A stretch of DNA of 64,000 bases. It comes from Ophioderma brevispina (lineage: Eukaryota > Echinodermata > Ophiuroidea > Amphilepidida > Ophiodermatidae). The DNA lies in the NCBI GenBank assembly GCA_023653785.1, contig JAMKCH010084990.1:42790-106789 (forward strand). The letters are read 5' to 3'. Every line of letters begins with the position of its first letter. Position 1 is the stretch's first letter. Under the pieces are notes generated by a model that saw only the letters and a list, made by a program, of their open reading frames with translations, was not told the DNA's origin and ran no database searches. Below are positions 1 to 12,699 of this stretch, in pieces. The position numbers were made by a program, and so were the translations under genes.

Positions 1-544
1 CTTCGACTGTCCCTTGTTTCTGGGCAGAAATGGGTGATTTGAGAAATGAGACACCATCTGTTTTGGATAATGAGGCAGTATTCTGCTAAATTTAATAGGC
101 AGGGTAACCGTGTGGTTTGTCTGGTTTCAGTGGGCAGTGTTTACAAGTACCTTTCTCGAACCTTTGGTGGGGTCGTGTTCCGCCCCAGTGAGGCTCCTGC
201 CTTCTATCATGCATTCATCTACACTCGCGTCCTACCGCATTGTCCTGTAGCGACGATCACCACTTAATAGTCTTGCCCATCTCCCACTCTCCCATCCTCT
301 CACCAGAATTCCGCTCCCTTCACACTGCCAACATGTCCCCCACTCTTGGCCCCAATACTCTTCAACAGACGACAAGGCATATACAAGCTTTTCCATGGTC
401 TCCCCTCTCCCACCTCCCTTTCTCCGCCGGAACAGATCCATGTCCGTCTGCCCAACCTGCCCCTCACTTCATCCGCTAGTGTGATCCTCCGTGTAGAGTC
501 ACATTCTCTACTCAACCCCTACGGGTTCATGGTTTCTATCCGCT

Positions 545-720
545 CCAGCGCCAATTGTATTGGCTGATTGCAGTGGCCATGCAAGCTCCTGCTAGTTGTA
601 TCTGGGTTACTCGGTGGATAGTCACTGTTCTAGCCACCATGTAGTGAATAGCTTACACTCCTCTGCGTCAAGGTAGTGTTGATTGTTGATGACAAAAACC
701 ATCCCATAACCATAGTGGCG
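545..720 (+). repeat. 5' LTR remnant of gypsy-type element 1
   Basis: This stretch aligns by eye with 6320-6496. Shared blocks include CCAATTGT, ATTGGCTGAT, GCAAGCTC, CTGCTAGTT, TAGTCACTGT, GTCAAGGTA and the closing CATAACC(C)ATAGTGGCG. The two copies flank decayed gag-pol coding in the same orientation, so I read them as the LTR pair. Similarity stops after GTGGCG in both copies, which marks the inner edge here and the outer edge of the 3' copy. The left limit is vague because similarity fades upstream of 545. I see no convincing primer-binding site. Confidence 0.6.
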
Positions 721-999
721 TGGTGGCAGCACTGATTAGAACCTACCTCATCTCTGGTCTACTTTGCAGCCTCAACTTTCCACCAATTTTTGTGCACCTA
801 CCTGACTTTTTAGCTAAATAACTTCATCAACCTTGATGAGTCTACAAATATATCAAGAGGCCTTGCTTATTTTTCACTTTCTCAACCTTGTGAGGACATC
901 AGGTCGCTTATATGAGCTGTCATCCCCTTGTCTTGCTAAAGCTCTTTGCCTTGGTCACGTCATGTAGCAGAATCATGGCGGTCACCGGCGTCTCCTAAG

Positions 1000-3900
1000 C
1001 GTGGATCTCAGCAAAAGCAAATACACTGTCCATGCTTGTTGAGAAGTGGAACAAAACTTAATATACACTTTATCATTAACCGCAAACTTCTTCTCCTTAC
1101 CTTGTTGACGGTCAAACGTGGGGAAAGAAGACAAAGACATCTCCCCTTCGTAACCTGACAGATGACGGCGCAAACGTACCAGAAGCCAGTTGCAAAACCG
1201 CCAACAAAAGTGTGCTAACTCTGGCACCTAATGCAGGGCAAATTGCTACCTACTTTGCCTCGGTTCATCGCCCTAACAACAGGTCAAAATTCCAAACCCT
1301 CTGCTATCATTTGGGCAGGTTATTCGCCTTCCTTTATGGATTTCCGAGGACAGGTGGTCATTTCCATTGAGTTCAGCAGTCATATCCCATCTTGAACCAG
1401 AGAACGCCCAGAGTATTTATACCAGAGGCTCCTTGCGTTTGTAGAGGACAATACTTGCCAAATATGGTGGTATTTCTCTCTCACCAGGGGATGCTGTCAT
1501 TAGATAAGAGCTGACACCCAGCCTGGAGAACTTCATAGTTCTAACATGGCTTCCGATTGTTCACACACGAACTACTCCCCAAACTTGTAAAACAATGATA
1601 TGGGACCGAGCTTCGCTCGCGTCCACTAGCTTCTATCTATCAAACCAGAAAATCTTCCCCGGCCCTAGACAGCTTGCTCGACGAATTACGGTCCACAGAA
1701 ATGCTTCTCCCTGCGAACACATTTCCCGGTCACATTCACCGACAGAATCCCGTCGCAGTGGTCGACCAAGAAATAGTATAGTGCTTCGCAACAACCACGC
1801 TCTTCTTAGTCGTGCCCTCATATGTTCCAGCAGGTTGGTATACAGGAATGCAATACATTTCTGAGGGCGAATGTCCGCTAACGCTCCCATGAGAACGACA
1901 GAAAAGTTCATCCGTCGTGCTCGCATGTTGCTAACATCTTTGACGACGATACTGATGAAAAATCGAAAACTCAAAAATCAGAAAAACAAGTAAATGTGCC
2001 TATGTTAACCAGGGTGACATAGCTGATCCCCAGCCAGTTCTGCTAACTTGTTCAGTACGCCAGTCCCCTTTCTCAACGTCTTTCACCGGTCACCACACAG
2101 TAAGGATAACCATTGATAGTGGGGCAGAAGGCACCCTCATCGGGAAATACGGCGAGATTCATCAACGCGCATATTCGTCTTACATCGCCTCTGCTCACCA
2201 GGCCGATGGATCCTCCCCCCATAGCTCGTAGGAGAAACCACAGTGACATTTACCAGTGATGGACGTGATTTCACATTCGAAGGTTTGGTGATCAAGAATC
2301 TGATGTTATGTGTTAGCCGGCATCCCATTCATGGAAGTAAACGACGTCCCACCATAAACCGGCCTAGCGACAGATATACTTACTCGTGATGGCACAACTT
2401 TAATGTCTATGGATCCCGTCCGACTTCTCCAACGGTCCAACCAATCTACGTCGTGCCAATAATACCGTGCTCCATCAAAGAAACCACTCTGCCAGGACTT
2501 CATTGAGGTTCTACTCGTCCCACCATAATGTCGCATTTATACTCTCCTTTGCCTTGGGAACCACGTAGTGACACCCAATACCAAAATCGCGTGACTCTAC
2601 CCAAATGTGGCCTAGTCCCACCATTCTGCAAAGTGTTGGGAAAATACGCATCCCTAATATACCAACACCCCTCTAAGTTGAATGCAAATCATTTTGGTCA
2701 ATACGCTCCGTGTAACATTCCGGAAACAGGGACGCTTACCGGTACGGACAAGCAAACAGTACCACTGCGACATCTCTCGCACCAGCATTACCACAGTACC
2801 CCACGATTTCTTCATCCGTGTCTGTCGATCCAGATAAGATCCTATCAACCCGCCGATCAGATAGATTTCCACACCTTCAAGAAGGTAATGCAGAGTCTTC
2901 ACCCCATCGTTTCCAGGCTACAATGGATCAGTTGGCAACTTTCAAGGCCGTTTTTAATATGGGTCCGGTACAACCTAACCTCCCCAAGCAAAGGCCGACT
3001 ACCCCAGTACGCCCATGTCAAGCTTCAAATGCTGCAAAGTAAGTTCGATGAGCTGAACAGAAAGGGAGTGGTTTGCAACGTCCAAAGATGGTGGGAGTTG
3101 GGAATCAACGTGGGGGAAAAAAAAAAAAAAAAAAAAAAAATGTACCACTCCAATCCTTCATTGTTGATTAATAAGCCCAGTTGTGACTTCCGACGTTACC
3201 GCCTTTTTGCGAAGTTGGGCGCTACAGCAAACCGCAAACCCCACCCCACCACTCTCATGCAGATGGAGATTCAACGCTACGAAAATCGCAGATGGAAGGT
3301 TTCTAATAGCTACAGGTCTCAACCGTGGCATTTTACCATATCCCTCGACTATCTCGCAGCTCGATAGTAGTGCGGGTGTAGCCACGCGTCGTTTCGTGCA
3401 CATCAATCAGGTCTAACACTCGATCAGCATGGTAAATGCCTGGGTCCGAGATGCCCTTTAAGATTTAATGTGCCGAATACTGGGTGACTTCTTGAGAAGG
3501 GCTGGTCGCCACAGCTTGCCGAGGACCTTTATGGTGGAGGAGACAACTGTTGAATAACTACCACCTTGGGATCATACTCCAGCTCTCCTCGGCTGCATGC
3601 AATCATCGCCTTTCACAGCAGACCTGTTGTTTTCCCAGACCAAGGACACGTCCTGGGATGGATCTGGTCCAACGGTACCCTCAGAGCCGCTGCCACCAGT
3701 GGCAACCCTCATACATGGTGCCCTCCCTCACAATGTCCGTGCCTTCGTTCATTATCGGGCATACAAGTCCTGCACGAGTATAACCACTGTGCTCAGTATC
3801 CTCCCCCCTTGATAGCGCCACAGCTGGATTACAATCCAAGATTATACAGTGGACGGAGGACCTTCACTCTGCCTTCAGCACAGCCCAGAAAGCTCTTGTA

Positions 3901-5985
3901 ATCAGCCACACCATCACTCTCCTACCTCGCCCTGACACAAATATGGATTGTACTGATGGATCTGTCAGAAGTACAGCATAGGTGTCAACCCTTTACTGTG
4001 AGCCGCAACAATACCCTCTCCGCCCGTTTCTTTATGCTAAACTACCGAGGTCGTCAACCACAGGTACCATGTGAATTGAAGCTCTCTACATTGCTGCTGC
4101 ATCTCCAAACCCTTGGTCGCCATATCTCCATTCGCGCCACAAGTGCATCCTCCTTACTGATATAAACCATGTGTTTCAGGCCTATGAAACCCTGTCGTGG
4201 TGAGATTTTCTGCAAGTCCACGAGTTGCCACCTTCCTATCTTAGCATTTAGGTCGTTTCCTCCAGGCCGCTGTCCGCCATCTGCCGGTTCTGCCAACGTA
4301 CCCTCTGACTTTGCAAGTCTACGCAGCGCCCCGGACTGTCTCGAGCCCAATTCCAATCTTGCACCTTATTCAACGGGATGAAGAATGCACAGTTGCGGCG
4401 GCATAACCACCCAAGCGTCTGTCGGCCATGCCCGCCTCCGTTCACGATAAGGCTGCTTAGTTGGATATCCAGCAGGATTGCCCGGACTTACGTCGATGCC
4501 ATGCACACTTGACTCAGGGTACAACCTCCCATCCAAAAGGTCCACGTCAAGGATGTTAAAACGATACCTGCAAGTTTCATCTGTTGCTAGGGATGGTCTA
4601 TTAGTTACCCGTCGTGAGCAACCGTTGCACATCGTCATGTGCTGCCTCATTGTTCCCGCCGAGATAATCCAGTGATTATCCGCGCCCTTCATACCCGCTC
4701 AGCATCCACACGTCACCAACTCCGCTTGGTTACCCTACCCTGCGCCACTTCTACGCCCTTGATCTAGATAAGGCAAGTGATCAAGTGACATCTGCCCCTG
4801 CCCTCATTGTGCATGCCCTAATCACATGTACACCCCCAACCACTCTGAACCGTCACCAGTGACCCCTCCTGACACCGTTGGTGTTTCTTTGCCGCTGATG
4901 TACACGAACTCTGGTAACAGTACATTCTAGTTCTCTCCGCGAGACGTCCACATCCCTCATCACCACCATCGTTCCATAGAGATGAACAACATGAACGCTC
5001 CGTGATGCTTTGATTCGCTTTGTATTGAACTGCGTCCCTGTGGTCCTCCAGCTCTACAGGACCGTGCAGCCCGGGTTTTTGTCCGGTCTCTCAGATTCCG
5101 AGCCTTCTGAAGCAAGCATCCGCTTAAAGCATTGAGTTGGCCGTTCAAGAAATCGACAAGAATCTCAGTCGCGCGAGAAAGCTGTTCGTGACTTGAAGAT
5201 GAATTGTTCGCCAGATCCATCAGGGGTCCTATCGCGCCCTCATCCTTTTCGTCGCAGTCCGCCACCCTAATGCCCGTGTCAGAAGTCGTGGCCTCTCTCC
5301 AGAGAGATGGTTCTACTAACAAACGCGATCGTTCAACATGTGCAATTCCGTCAGTGATCAACAGCTCATTCAATCCCGTCCATCACTAGGTATAGAACAC
5401 CAACGAAGCTCCCTCCATCCGCCCACAATTAGGTGGGTGGATCGTGTTTAGCCTTCATACGGACCGTGATAAATACCATGCCAAAGTCGTTATTTGGTTC
5501 AAAACAACATCTGTTGATGGCCGTGTGACACTGGTTCAGAAGTTCAGAGGCCTCCCCATTTGAGGAACATGCGTCTTTCTTACCGAGACCACACCGCATT
5601 AAAGAAGGCATGTTTCAAAGTGCCTTAATCCGGAACCTCCCTTCTTTCCTTCCCTCCCGGGTTCTACAGGCCTTCACATGGAAGACGAGGATGAACCACC
5701 ATATAAGCCCCACCACCAGGACCTCCGCGATTCTGCTGGAATTGACCAAAGTGACCACACCACCTCACCGCCAGAACAGCACCCTACAACGTTCCCCGGT
5801 AACAGAGCACCCCCTGGGCCCGCATCAGAGGATTACACACTTCCCCCCACAGTACATGCTGAGCCTCCATCTTCAGCTACCACGGACAATGTTCAAGCAA
5901 GCATACTACTCTACAAATCTACGCCCAGCAGTCAGAAGACGTTCGGCATGTCCTCGCAAGAGCCCGCCATCATGATGTCTTGAAG
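1000..5985 (+). mobile_element. Degenerate Ty3/gypsy-type LTR retrotransposon, gag-pol
   Basis: Fragments of one polyprotein appear in order but in shifting frames. A gag-like segment (LPKLVKQ, then SLLDELRSTE) lies at about 1570-1710. A retropepsin-like core (TIDSGAEGTLI) lies at about 2110-2145. RT entry (LQSKFDELNRKGVV) is at about 3025-3070 and RT/connection (GWIWSNGTLRA) at about 3650-3690. RNase H begins near CTDGSV at about 3950. Integrase pieces (FAADVH, later RSRGLSPE) lie at about 4885-5310. A proline-rich C-terminal tail closes at 5983. This is the gag-protease-RT-RNase H-integrase order of Ty3/gypsy elements. It is inactive as written: dozens of frame changes and stops, and an A-tract of about 23 bases at 3117-3140 inside RT. 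Assignment rests on motif recognition. Confidence 0.8.
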
Positions 5986-6319
5986 ACTTGTTGAGATGAC
6001 TGAACTGTACTGACTGATTTGTTATAAAGATCTTTGTACAATACGCTTTCATTCCATGCGTTCTTATTGTGCACTTTAGAGCTTCATATTGGACAGTGTC
6101 AGAGAGGTAGATTTCTACAGAATTGTATTATGCAATTTTCGTGTTTACGTGACTAGAGCTCGGTCCATTTCGCCGAGCGTTTTTGAAACTTTTTTGAACT
6201 TTTATCACTTTACGCATGAGGTACCTTCGCAACTTTCATGAGTCTCTGGACTCTTTCAGTCCAGCCAAGGGAGACAAGCAGCGGACACAGAAGACATAAG
6301 AGAAAATAAAGCAGCTACT

Positions 6320-6496
6320 CCAATTGTGGGATTGGCTGATGCAGTGTACAAGCTCTCCTGCTAGTTTTGTAGCGGGGGACGGCTGGTGATTAGTCACTGT
6401 ACTAGCAACCTTTGTGTAGCGACTGCTACAGCTCTCTGCAGTCAAGGTATGTGGTTATTGTTGATGACATAATCCCTCCCATAACCCATAGTGGCG
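6320..6496 (+). repeat. 3' LTR remnant of gypsy-type element 1
   Basis: This is the partner of 545-720. It lies downstream of the integrase tail and ends at the same point in the shared sequence (CCATAGTGGCG). The LTR probably starts upstream of 6320, in the 6000-6320 stretch that has no detectable counterpart in the shortened left copy. Pairwise divergence is high, with indels, so the insertion looks old. Confidence 0.6.
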
Positions 6497-9400
6497 CAGG
6501 CTTGTTGATAATGCTCCCGACTCTGACCCGAGCCCCGCGCCCCCGCAAGAATGAGTACTTCGTCCATCAGCCACTGGTCAATACTCCTTCACACTCCAGG
6601 TCGCCCAGGGATCGACTCCCGACACTTCCGACCAGAGGACCCTCTGATAGCCTTCCACTGTCCCCATCACTTCCAGCCCGTTCGGTTTGGCACCCGTTCT
6701 CACACGTCATCTGGACTTCCTCTACTTCTGCTCCTCGCCATCTCCTCTTCTGGACATTCGTACCTCCATCCGCCCCAACACTGTCTACAAGGTTATTCGT
6801 TGACAGCCCCCGTCTCGTTAGAAATGGGTCTTCCCGGTCTGTATCTCTCTTCCCAATCGATTGAACTGGACAGCCCTCATCCATCTCGCCCGCGGAACCC
6901 GGGTTTTTGAAGTTACCAACCACCTAAGCGACCCGTGTGTCCCGTCCTCACCTTTCACTCACTTTGCTTCCTCCTAGGTAGTATACTTTTTGAGGAATAC
7001 CACCACAGCAAGAAGCTCTCCTCTCGTTACACAGTACTTCGCTTGGCCGGACAGTGACCTGCTGCCATAAGCTATAACCCTCGCCTCGCCATCCTGCTCG
7101 TGTGACAGTACGCCCCCTCTTGCATTTGCTGGCGTCATTGTCTAAGATGAATTGGCCCTCTGGACGCGGGTAAGCTAAAATTGGAGCACTGATCATCAAC
7201 TCTTTCAACGTGTTGAACGCATCGTCATATTCGTTCGTCCATTCACCGAGCCAACTTCTTCTCTGTCACCGATGGAGAGGTGCCGCGACATCAGCAGCAC
7301 TCCACGGATAAACCGACAATATTACGATGCCAGTCCCAAGACACTACGCACCTTCTGTGTGCGTCTTGCGCGGCCAATCCCGAACTGCTTCTATCTTCGA
7401 CGGATCCGTATGGATACCCTTTCCGATACTACGTGGCCCAAATACGTCCCCCTCCCGCTTAAAATAGGTTGACACTTTGAGGGCTCGAGTTCCACCACAT
7501 CATCACAACCCGGCTCCGCGGAACCCTGCCAAAACCCTCCTCTAAGAGCTACAGACTCCGACACGGTGCTCCCGAACACAATCACGATCGTTCCAAGAAC
7601 AAGGAGCGTCGCCCATCTCAACCACCACACTCTATCCATCAATCTTTCAACGTTGAAGGGCGCATTGCAAAGGCCAATGTAGTAACGTTCCCAGCATAAA
7701 GGCCCTGGGGTGGAGAAGGCAGATTTATCCCTACGTCCTGTCCATCTCAACCTCCAGTACCGGAGGCCAATCGAAAGTTGTAAGTTACTTGTTGGTCGCC
7801 CCTAAAGCATCCACGCTCATTGATTCCGGCCAAGGATACGCGTCTTCATTGTGCTCATTTCATCTTCGATAGTCCAACAGAGGCGTTTAAGGAGCCCTCC
7901 TCTTTGCTACTAACACCACTGGCTAGACTCAGCCCGATCTGATGCTGATTAGCCCTTTTCCTCCACACTCGTTCACTTTCGCTCCACCTGCTTCACGCTG
8001 CTCGGGATGACCTCCTCAATGTGCTTGCCGAATAGCCGGGCACCCCAGTATCAAATGCCGTGTTCACCTTCGTCGTCCTAACAATATCAAACTCCCCGCT
8101 AGAACCCTCCTGATAGTTCGCAATAACTCCGCCACTTTTTTTCCTCTCTCTCCTTCTTCCAAGTGGGTGGTACTCTGCTCTAACAGCTCCTTCATAGAAT
8201 GTTCAGGCCACCTCGCCGTTCATCATTTGATCTCGCCCCCACCATCCTAGTCTCGTACACACCTCAGTCTCCGCCACCAGCACAAACTTCCAAGCGTAGG
8301 CCCCGTTTTCACCTCTCGAGAAAGTCACACACATTCTATTGTAACTGCATCCACAGTCGTAACTTTCACTAGATCCCTAAAAGGGATTGCCCAACCAAAA
8401 AAGTCCGCTATCCATAGTTGACCACCTTAACGGCTCCACTAAACCCCCACCGCTCTCGACGACCGCTCATCGATGCCGGTATTTTGTAGCGCCCCCTCCA
8501 CCTATCTCGTCCGAAACCATAACTGACCCTAGTACTCTACCATCCCCCCCCCCCGTCTCTGCAATAACCGCCGCGATACAAGTTACTTGTGCTGCGCCGG
8601 CACCCCACTATATCTTCCTGCGCCACAACCGTGGAGTGTGGAGTTAGCTTATGCGTTGAATGACATCGTACTTTTTCGCCTCCAACGTGAGTTGCGGTTT
8701 ACCAATATCGATTATCGCCCAGTTTGTTTCAGGAAATCCATCCCCAGCATGCCTTTCTCAACGTCTGCGACAATCACACTCACCGCATGGCATCCATGAC
8801 CACGCCTATTCAGGTTGCATATTCCCCACGTCTCACTGTCACCCCTCGGCCCTGGATGAGCTGTGTATTAGAAAACCGCAGCCTAGGTCGCTTCTCAATC
8901 CGAAATCATCTGGTACAACTCCATCCGCACAAGCGAATTTGAAGTCCCAGTGTCTAGCAGCCATGACGCAGACAAACCATGTAACAACACCGGTAAGATA
9001 CATGTCCGCCTGTGCAGAACTCATCACATCCTGTACGGTCGTCCATCCCCTACAGCCACAAGAATGCTCAACCGCCCGCCGTTTTGATTATCCCTTCTCC
9101 TTCGGCGCCATCTTCTGCCTGCTGCCTGCCTCCAACCACTTCTGCCGTTTCTCGCCCGCCCGTCTCAGTCGACAACCTCCATCCTCCCACCGTTCGTAAT
9201 CTCCCTACTTCCTTCCTCCGCCAACATTTTCACCTTTACGGGCCTCGCCTTCTGTACCCTTTGCATCCCTTCCCCCCGACACCCAATGCGGTCTTGGTTT
9301 AAAACTGACGCGGGCCGCTGCTTGCCGCCGGCCCTCCCAAGGCCCGCTTGGGTTGGCCCCGCATCTTCGTTTCCCTCCCCCCCCCCCGCAAACCTTTTGC

Positions 9401-10679
9401 AATGATAGGAGCGTGTCCTTCCCTGCCTACCCCTGCGACACAGCACATCGCTGTAACGGCAATTCTTCATAATGTGGCCCACTCCTTCGCAGCGAAACAC
9501 CGCACCTCTCTCGGCGGTAACCGTCTCGCTACAATTCTCGTGCGAATGTCCCGGGCTTTCTGACATTAAAACATCATGGGGGTCCCGCTGTGGGGGTCTT
9601 GGGGCGCTCTGCAAGGATATTTCCACGATCCTCTTTCCGTTCCACTGCTCTGGTCCCGATAAACCCGTTATTCGAGATGCCGGGCCTTACGGCCTTCGTC
9701 TCGCTCGTGGCCAACCCTCTAACCCCCTCTCTTACAACACTGCTTCCATCCTCGCGTCCCGTGCATCCATCTTGCCTCAACTGGCGAAATTCGCTGTCGT
9801 GGTTGACTGAGACTCAACCAACTTGTGTGGACCAGTCTACTCCTACTCCTCAACTTCTCACTACGGTGGAACGGTTCTATCGCCGGGCCTGCCGATTGCT
9901 AGCTGCCCTATTCCGGCCTCCCTGGAACAATCTTTCCGGATGACCGATCTGCTATTGCTTTTAAAGTACCCCACCCCCACCCCCTTGCCAACAAATCTCT
10001 ACCTTGCTTCTTCTCGCTGCGAACTTCTAGCGCCGCTGGTCTCTTTATGTCCAATCCGAAGTCATGAAGACTTTCTCCGCCTCGGCTTCCGCCGCTGGCA
10101 ATTCTTGACAAGTAATTTTCGGAACACTCTCTCGGCCCGAACTCCTTTCTCCTCACGTCCATCATTTTTCGCAAAGGCATCTCCTTCGGGTTACATTCGT
10201 TAATGCTCCAGGCAGACATGCTCCCCCTGGCCACAAGTAAAACAAGCTGATATTCGCTTTCCTTTGTATCATTCCATTTATTTGTATTCCCTACAAGCCT
10301 CGAATTGCAGTCGAAAATCCCTTCCGGTGTTTTCTCCCCGTCGTATTCAAACCGTCTTTTCATATTTTCGTCGCTTCCATACCTCGCTGCCAACTCCGCT
10401 GCACTCGTGACCCTCTTTCTACCTTCGTCAACGATGAGGTTTTCCAACCAGTCCGGTCGGCCAGTATCTTCCGGTCTCCTCAGCATGACGTATACCATTC
10501 AATATCATAAACCATCTCCCGCCGCGTTTCTCTCAATGGCGGTGACACATACCGTTTCGAGGCACTTTCGTCTCAAGTATGTAGATTATACCCTTCTGTA
10601 TTGCTAGCTTCCATTTTCCCATCGTTGCACGAGGCCAACCAATTCGCCACCATGCTGTTCCATAGGCAAAGGTGACGCG

Positions 10680-12030
10680 GCGTTCTCCTCTTCACTGTCC
10701 GTCGACCGCTCTCCTCCTATTCCGCTGCGGCGGGTCCACTCCGCCACGCGCGCTCGTCGGGCCGCCCCGATCTCCCTTACTCTCTCCTTCCTTGCTGACT
10801 CTTTTGTACTTCCTTGACCCTAGCCGCGGCCCGTAGCGTCTTCCTTTCCCCCTTTTCGAACTTTCTCCCGTGCCGTACTACTCCCCTACTTTCACCTCGC
10901 CCCCCTTCCTCTGGGCCATATCATGACTCCCTGCACCCTCATATTTAAGGGGTAAAGCCCCGTCTCCCACATCCTGGTAGTATCCTTCTCCCTCGCTTAT
11001 CCGTCTTCTCTCCCCATCAATTTGGCTTCGTCACTCCTCATCTGTCGCATCTTTTCCTCTCCCTTCTCATACAACACATCTCCCCTCGGCCCACTGCTGA
11101 TCCCCGCCGCCATGCTCGTCGTCGGCCGCCCCTACGCCCTGACCTCTCCCCTTCCTTGCTGCGCTCTAGTACTCCTCCACTCCTCGCGGTACCCTTTTCT
11201 CACTGGGCCTCCCGCCCGTCCTCCCCCTCGCATCTGTCGGGCTCCTTCCTCTAACTGAGGGTTCACGTCACCACTCTCTCCTATCACCCTGTCGGTATCC
11301 TCCCCGTTAGTATCTGTCCTTTGCCTCTCCAAACTTTAGCTTCATCATCCTTACTTCCGCATCTTTTTCCTCTGCTTCTTCTCCAATTGAGTACCAACTA
11401 GCCTAAGCGCTCTTCCGCCTCCTGTAACCAAATCTGGCGCTCAAGCGCAACCTCCCGATCCGCTCCTCCTCTTCTCTGTGTTGCTGACGACCCAAATCTC
11501 TTAGTCGCTCTCCTCTCTCCACACCTTCCTTCTCTCTTCCTCGACCCTCGCCGCTCCCACCTTAAGTCCTCCTCCTCCCTCTGACGGTCGACTCATTCAA
11601 CCGCCGTCGTCCTCCTACGCTCTCTTGTCTTTCATAGCTCACCTCATCAGTCGTCTGTTTCATCACTCGCCATAATAAATCTCTCCCGCCTAGAACGGCC
11701 TCCTAGGCCGATCACCCCTCTTACTAACTTGCCCGTGTTGACCGTAACTCCATCCCGATACCATCGGACTCAGTCCAGTACTCATCGTTGATCTCCCCGT
11801 CCTCATCCATCATAAAAAGTGTCTCTCCACCTCACTCTTCACCTGTCGACTATCTCCTTTACCAGCGACCTGGCACCAGAATCAATCGCTGCCCGGACCT
11901 CACGTCCTCACCTCCGCTCACAACACCATCCATATCGTCACTATAAGTCTCCCACCGCCCTTCTTCGTGCCTCCCCCTCCATGTCACTCATCTCACTTCT
12001 CCCAGACCTCCGGCTGCCATCGCTTACGGC
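10680..12030. repeat. Pyrimidine-rich (C/T) tract
   Basis: About 1.3 kb in which the + strand is dominated by C and T, with runs such as CTCCTCCTCTTCTC. No repeat unit, domain or long convincing frame is visible. It lies upstream of the minus-strand gag of gypsy-type element 2 and could be that element's untranslated leader or an unrelated low-complexity region. Confidence 0.5.
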
Positions 12031-12370
12031 CTCTTAAGTCGCCGTTGATCCCCCGTAGCAGTTAACCAGCAGCACTACTACTACTTCGTCACGCACACAC
12101 ACACCCCGATTGTCGCCTCGTCGCAACTCACCGCTTTTCGTCACTTAAGTAGCCGTTGACTCCCCGCAGCATTAACCGCAGCACCACTAATTCGTCGCAC
12201 ACACCATCCGGCGCCGCCTCCGTCGCACATACACTCCTTCGTCGCTTTCGTCAGCAACGTAGCTGTGACATCCTTGCCGGCGCACATACAACTCCTTCGT
12301 CGCTTTCGTCCAGCCCAACGTAGCTGTTGAATCCTTCCGTCGCACAAACAACTCCTTCGTCGCTATCGTC
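12030..12370. repeat. Short tandem repeats (CTCCTTCGTCGC type)
   Basis: Two nested patterns are visible. A block containing GCCGTTGA..CCCC..AGCA..TTAACC.GCAGCAC occurs at about 12040-12090 and again at about 12150-12195. Then CTCCTTCGTCGCTTTCGTC recurs three times with about 60-base spacing (about 12235-12370). On the minus strand these give repeated peptides ending in VRR, which I take as a by-product of the repeat rather than a gene. Confidence 0.6.
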
Positions 12371-12699
12371 AACCCTTCTCACCACAAGCCTCGCACATTG
12401 TCAATTAGGATCCCACTTCGCACACCATTTGTACGAGACGCGGCCTGTGAGCGCCCCGAGGACTCGCGGGTAGTTGCAAGGGGCAGAACCTTGCGGTCCT
12501 TCTGAATGACTCACGTGACTCGGTAAATCGTTTCTCAGTATTTTATTACACCCAGCCTTCACCGCGTCGTCGTTTCACTCACAACATCAAGTACCTGCAT
12601 GTGGTAGTGCCATACGGAATACACCAATTTCCTTGGCCATTGCCAACTAACGCGTGGGTGATAGATCCGCTGGGCGCCGACGCGCTGATTGGGCAAGTA

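Larger units (their letters stand above)
6560..12400 (-). mobile_element. Second degenerate gypsy-type retrotransposon, minus strand
   Basis: Read on the minus strand, motifs run from right to left. A gag capsid-like segment (GESLHDFGLDIKR) lies at about 10050-10090. A zinc-knuckle-like segment (RCEGVGHIMKNC) lies at about 9440-9530. The RT palm region (FSTPGPL, then GLCNAPFNVERLMDRV) is at about 7620-7750, and the RT thumb/connection signature (YLGHVVSE) at about 7410-7440. RNase H start (LAYPRPEGQFILDNDAS) is at about 7130-7190. No integrase is recognisable, so the 3' end is lost or truncated near 6560. The frame changes repeatedly. The 10.7-12.0 kb part is strikingly pyrimidine-rich on the + strand and codes for nothing I recognise. 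Boundaries are approximate and no LTR pair was found. Confidence 0.7.

Noticed and set aside
2528..3367. The 279-codon + strand frame as a genuine gene
   Set aside because: It strings together RT fragments in a mostly wrong frame and passes through a poly-A tract (lysine run); it is part of the decayed gypsy-type element.
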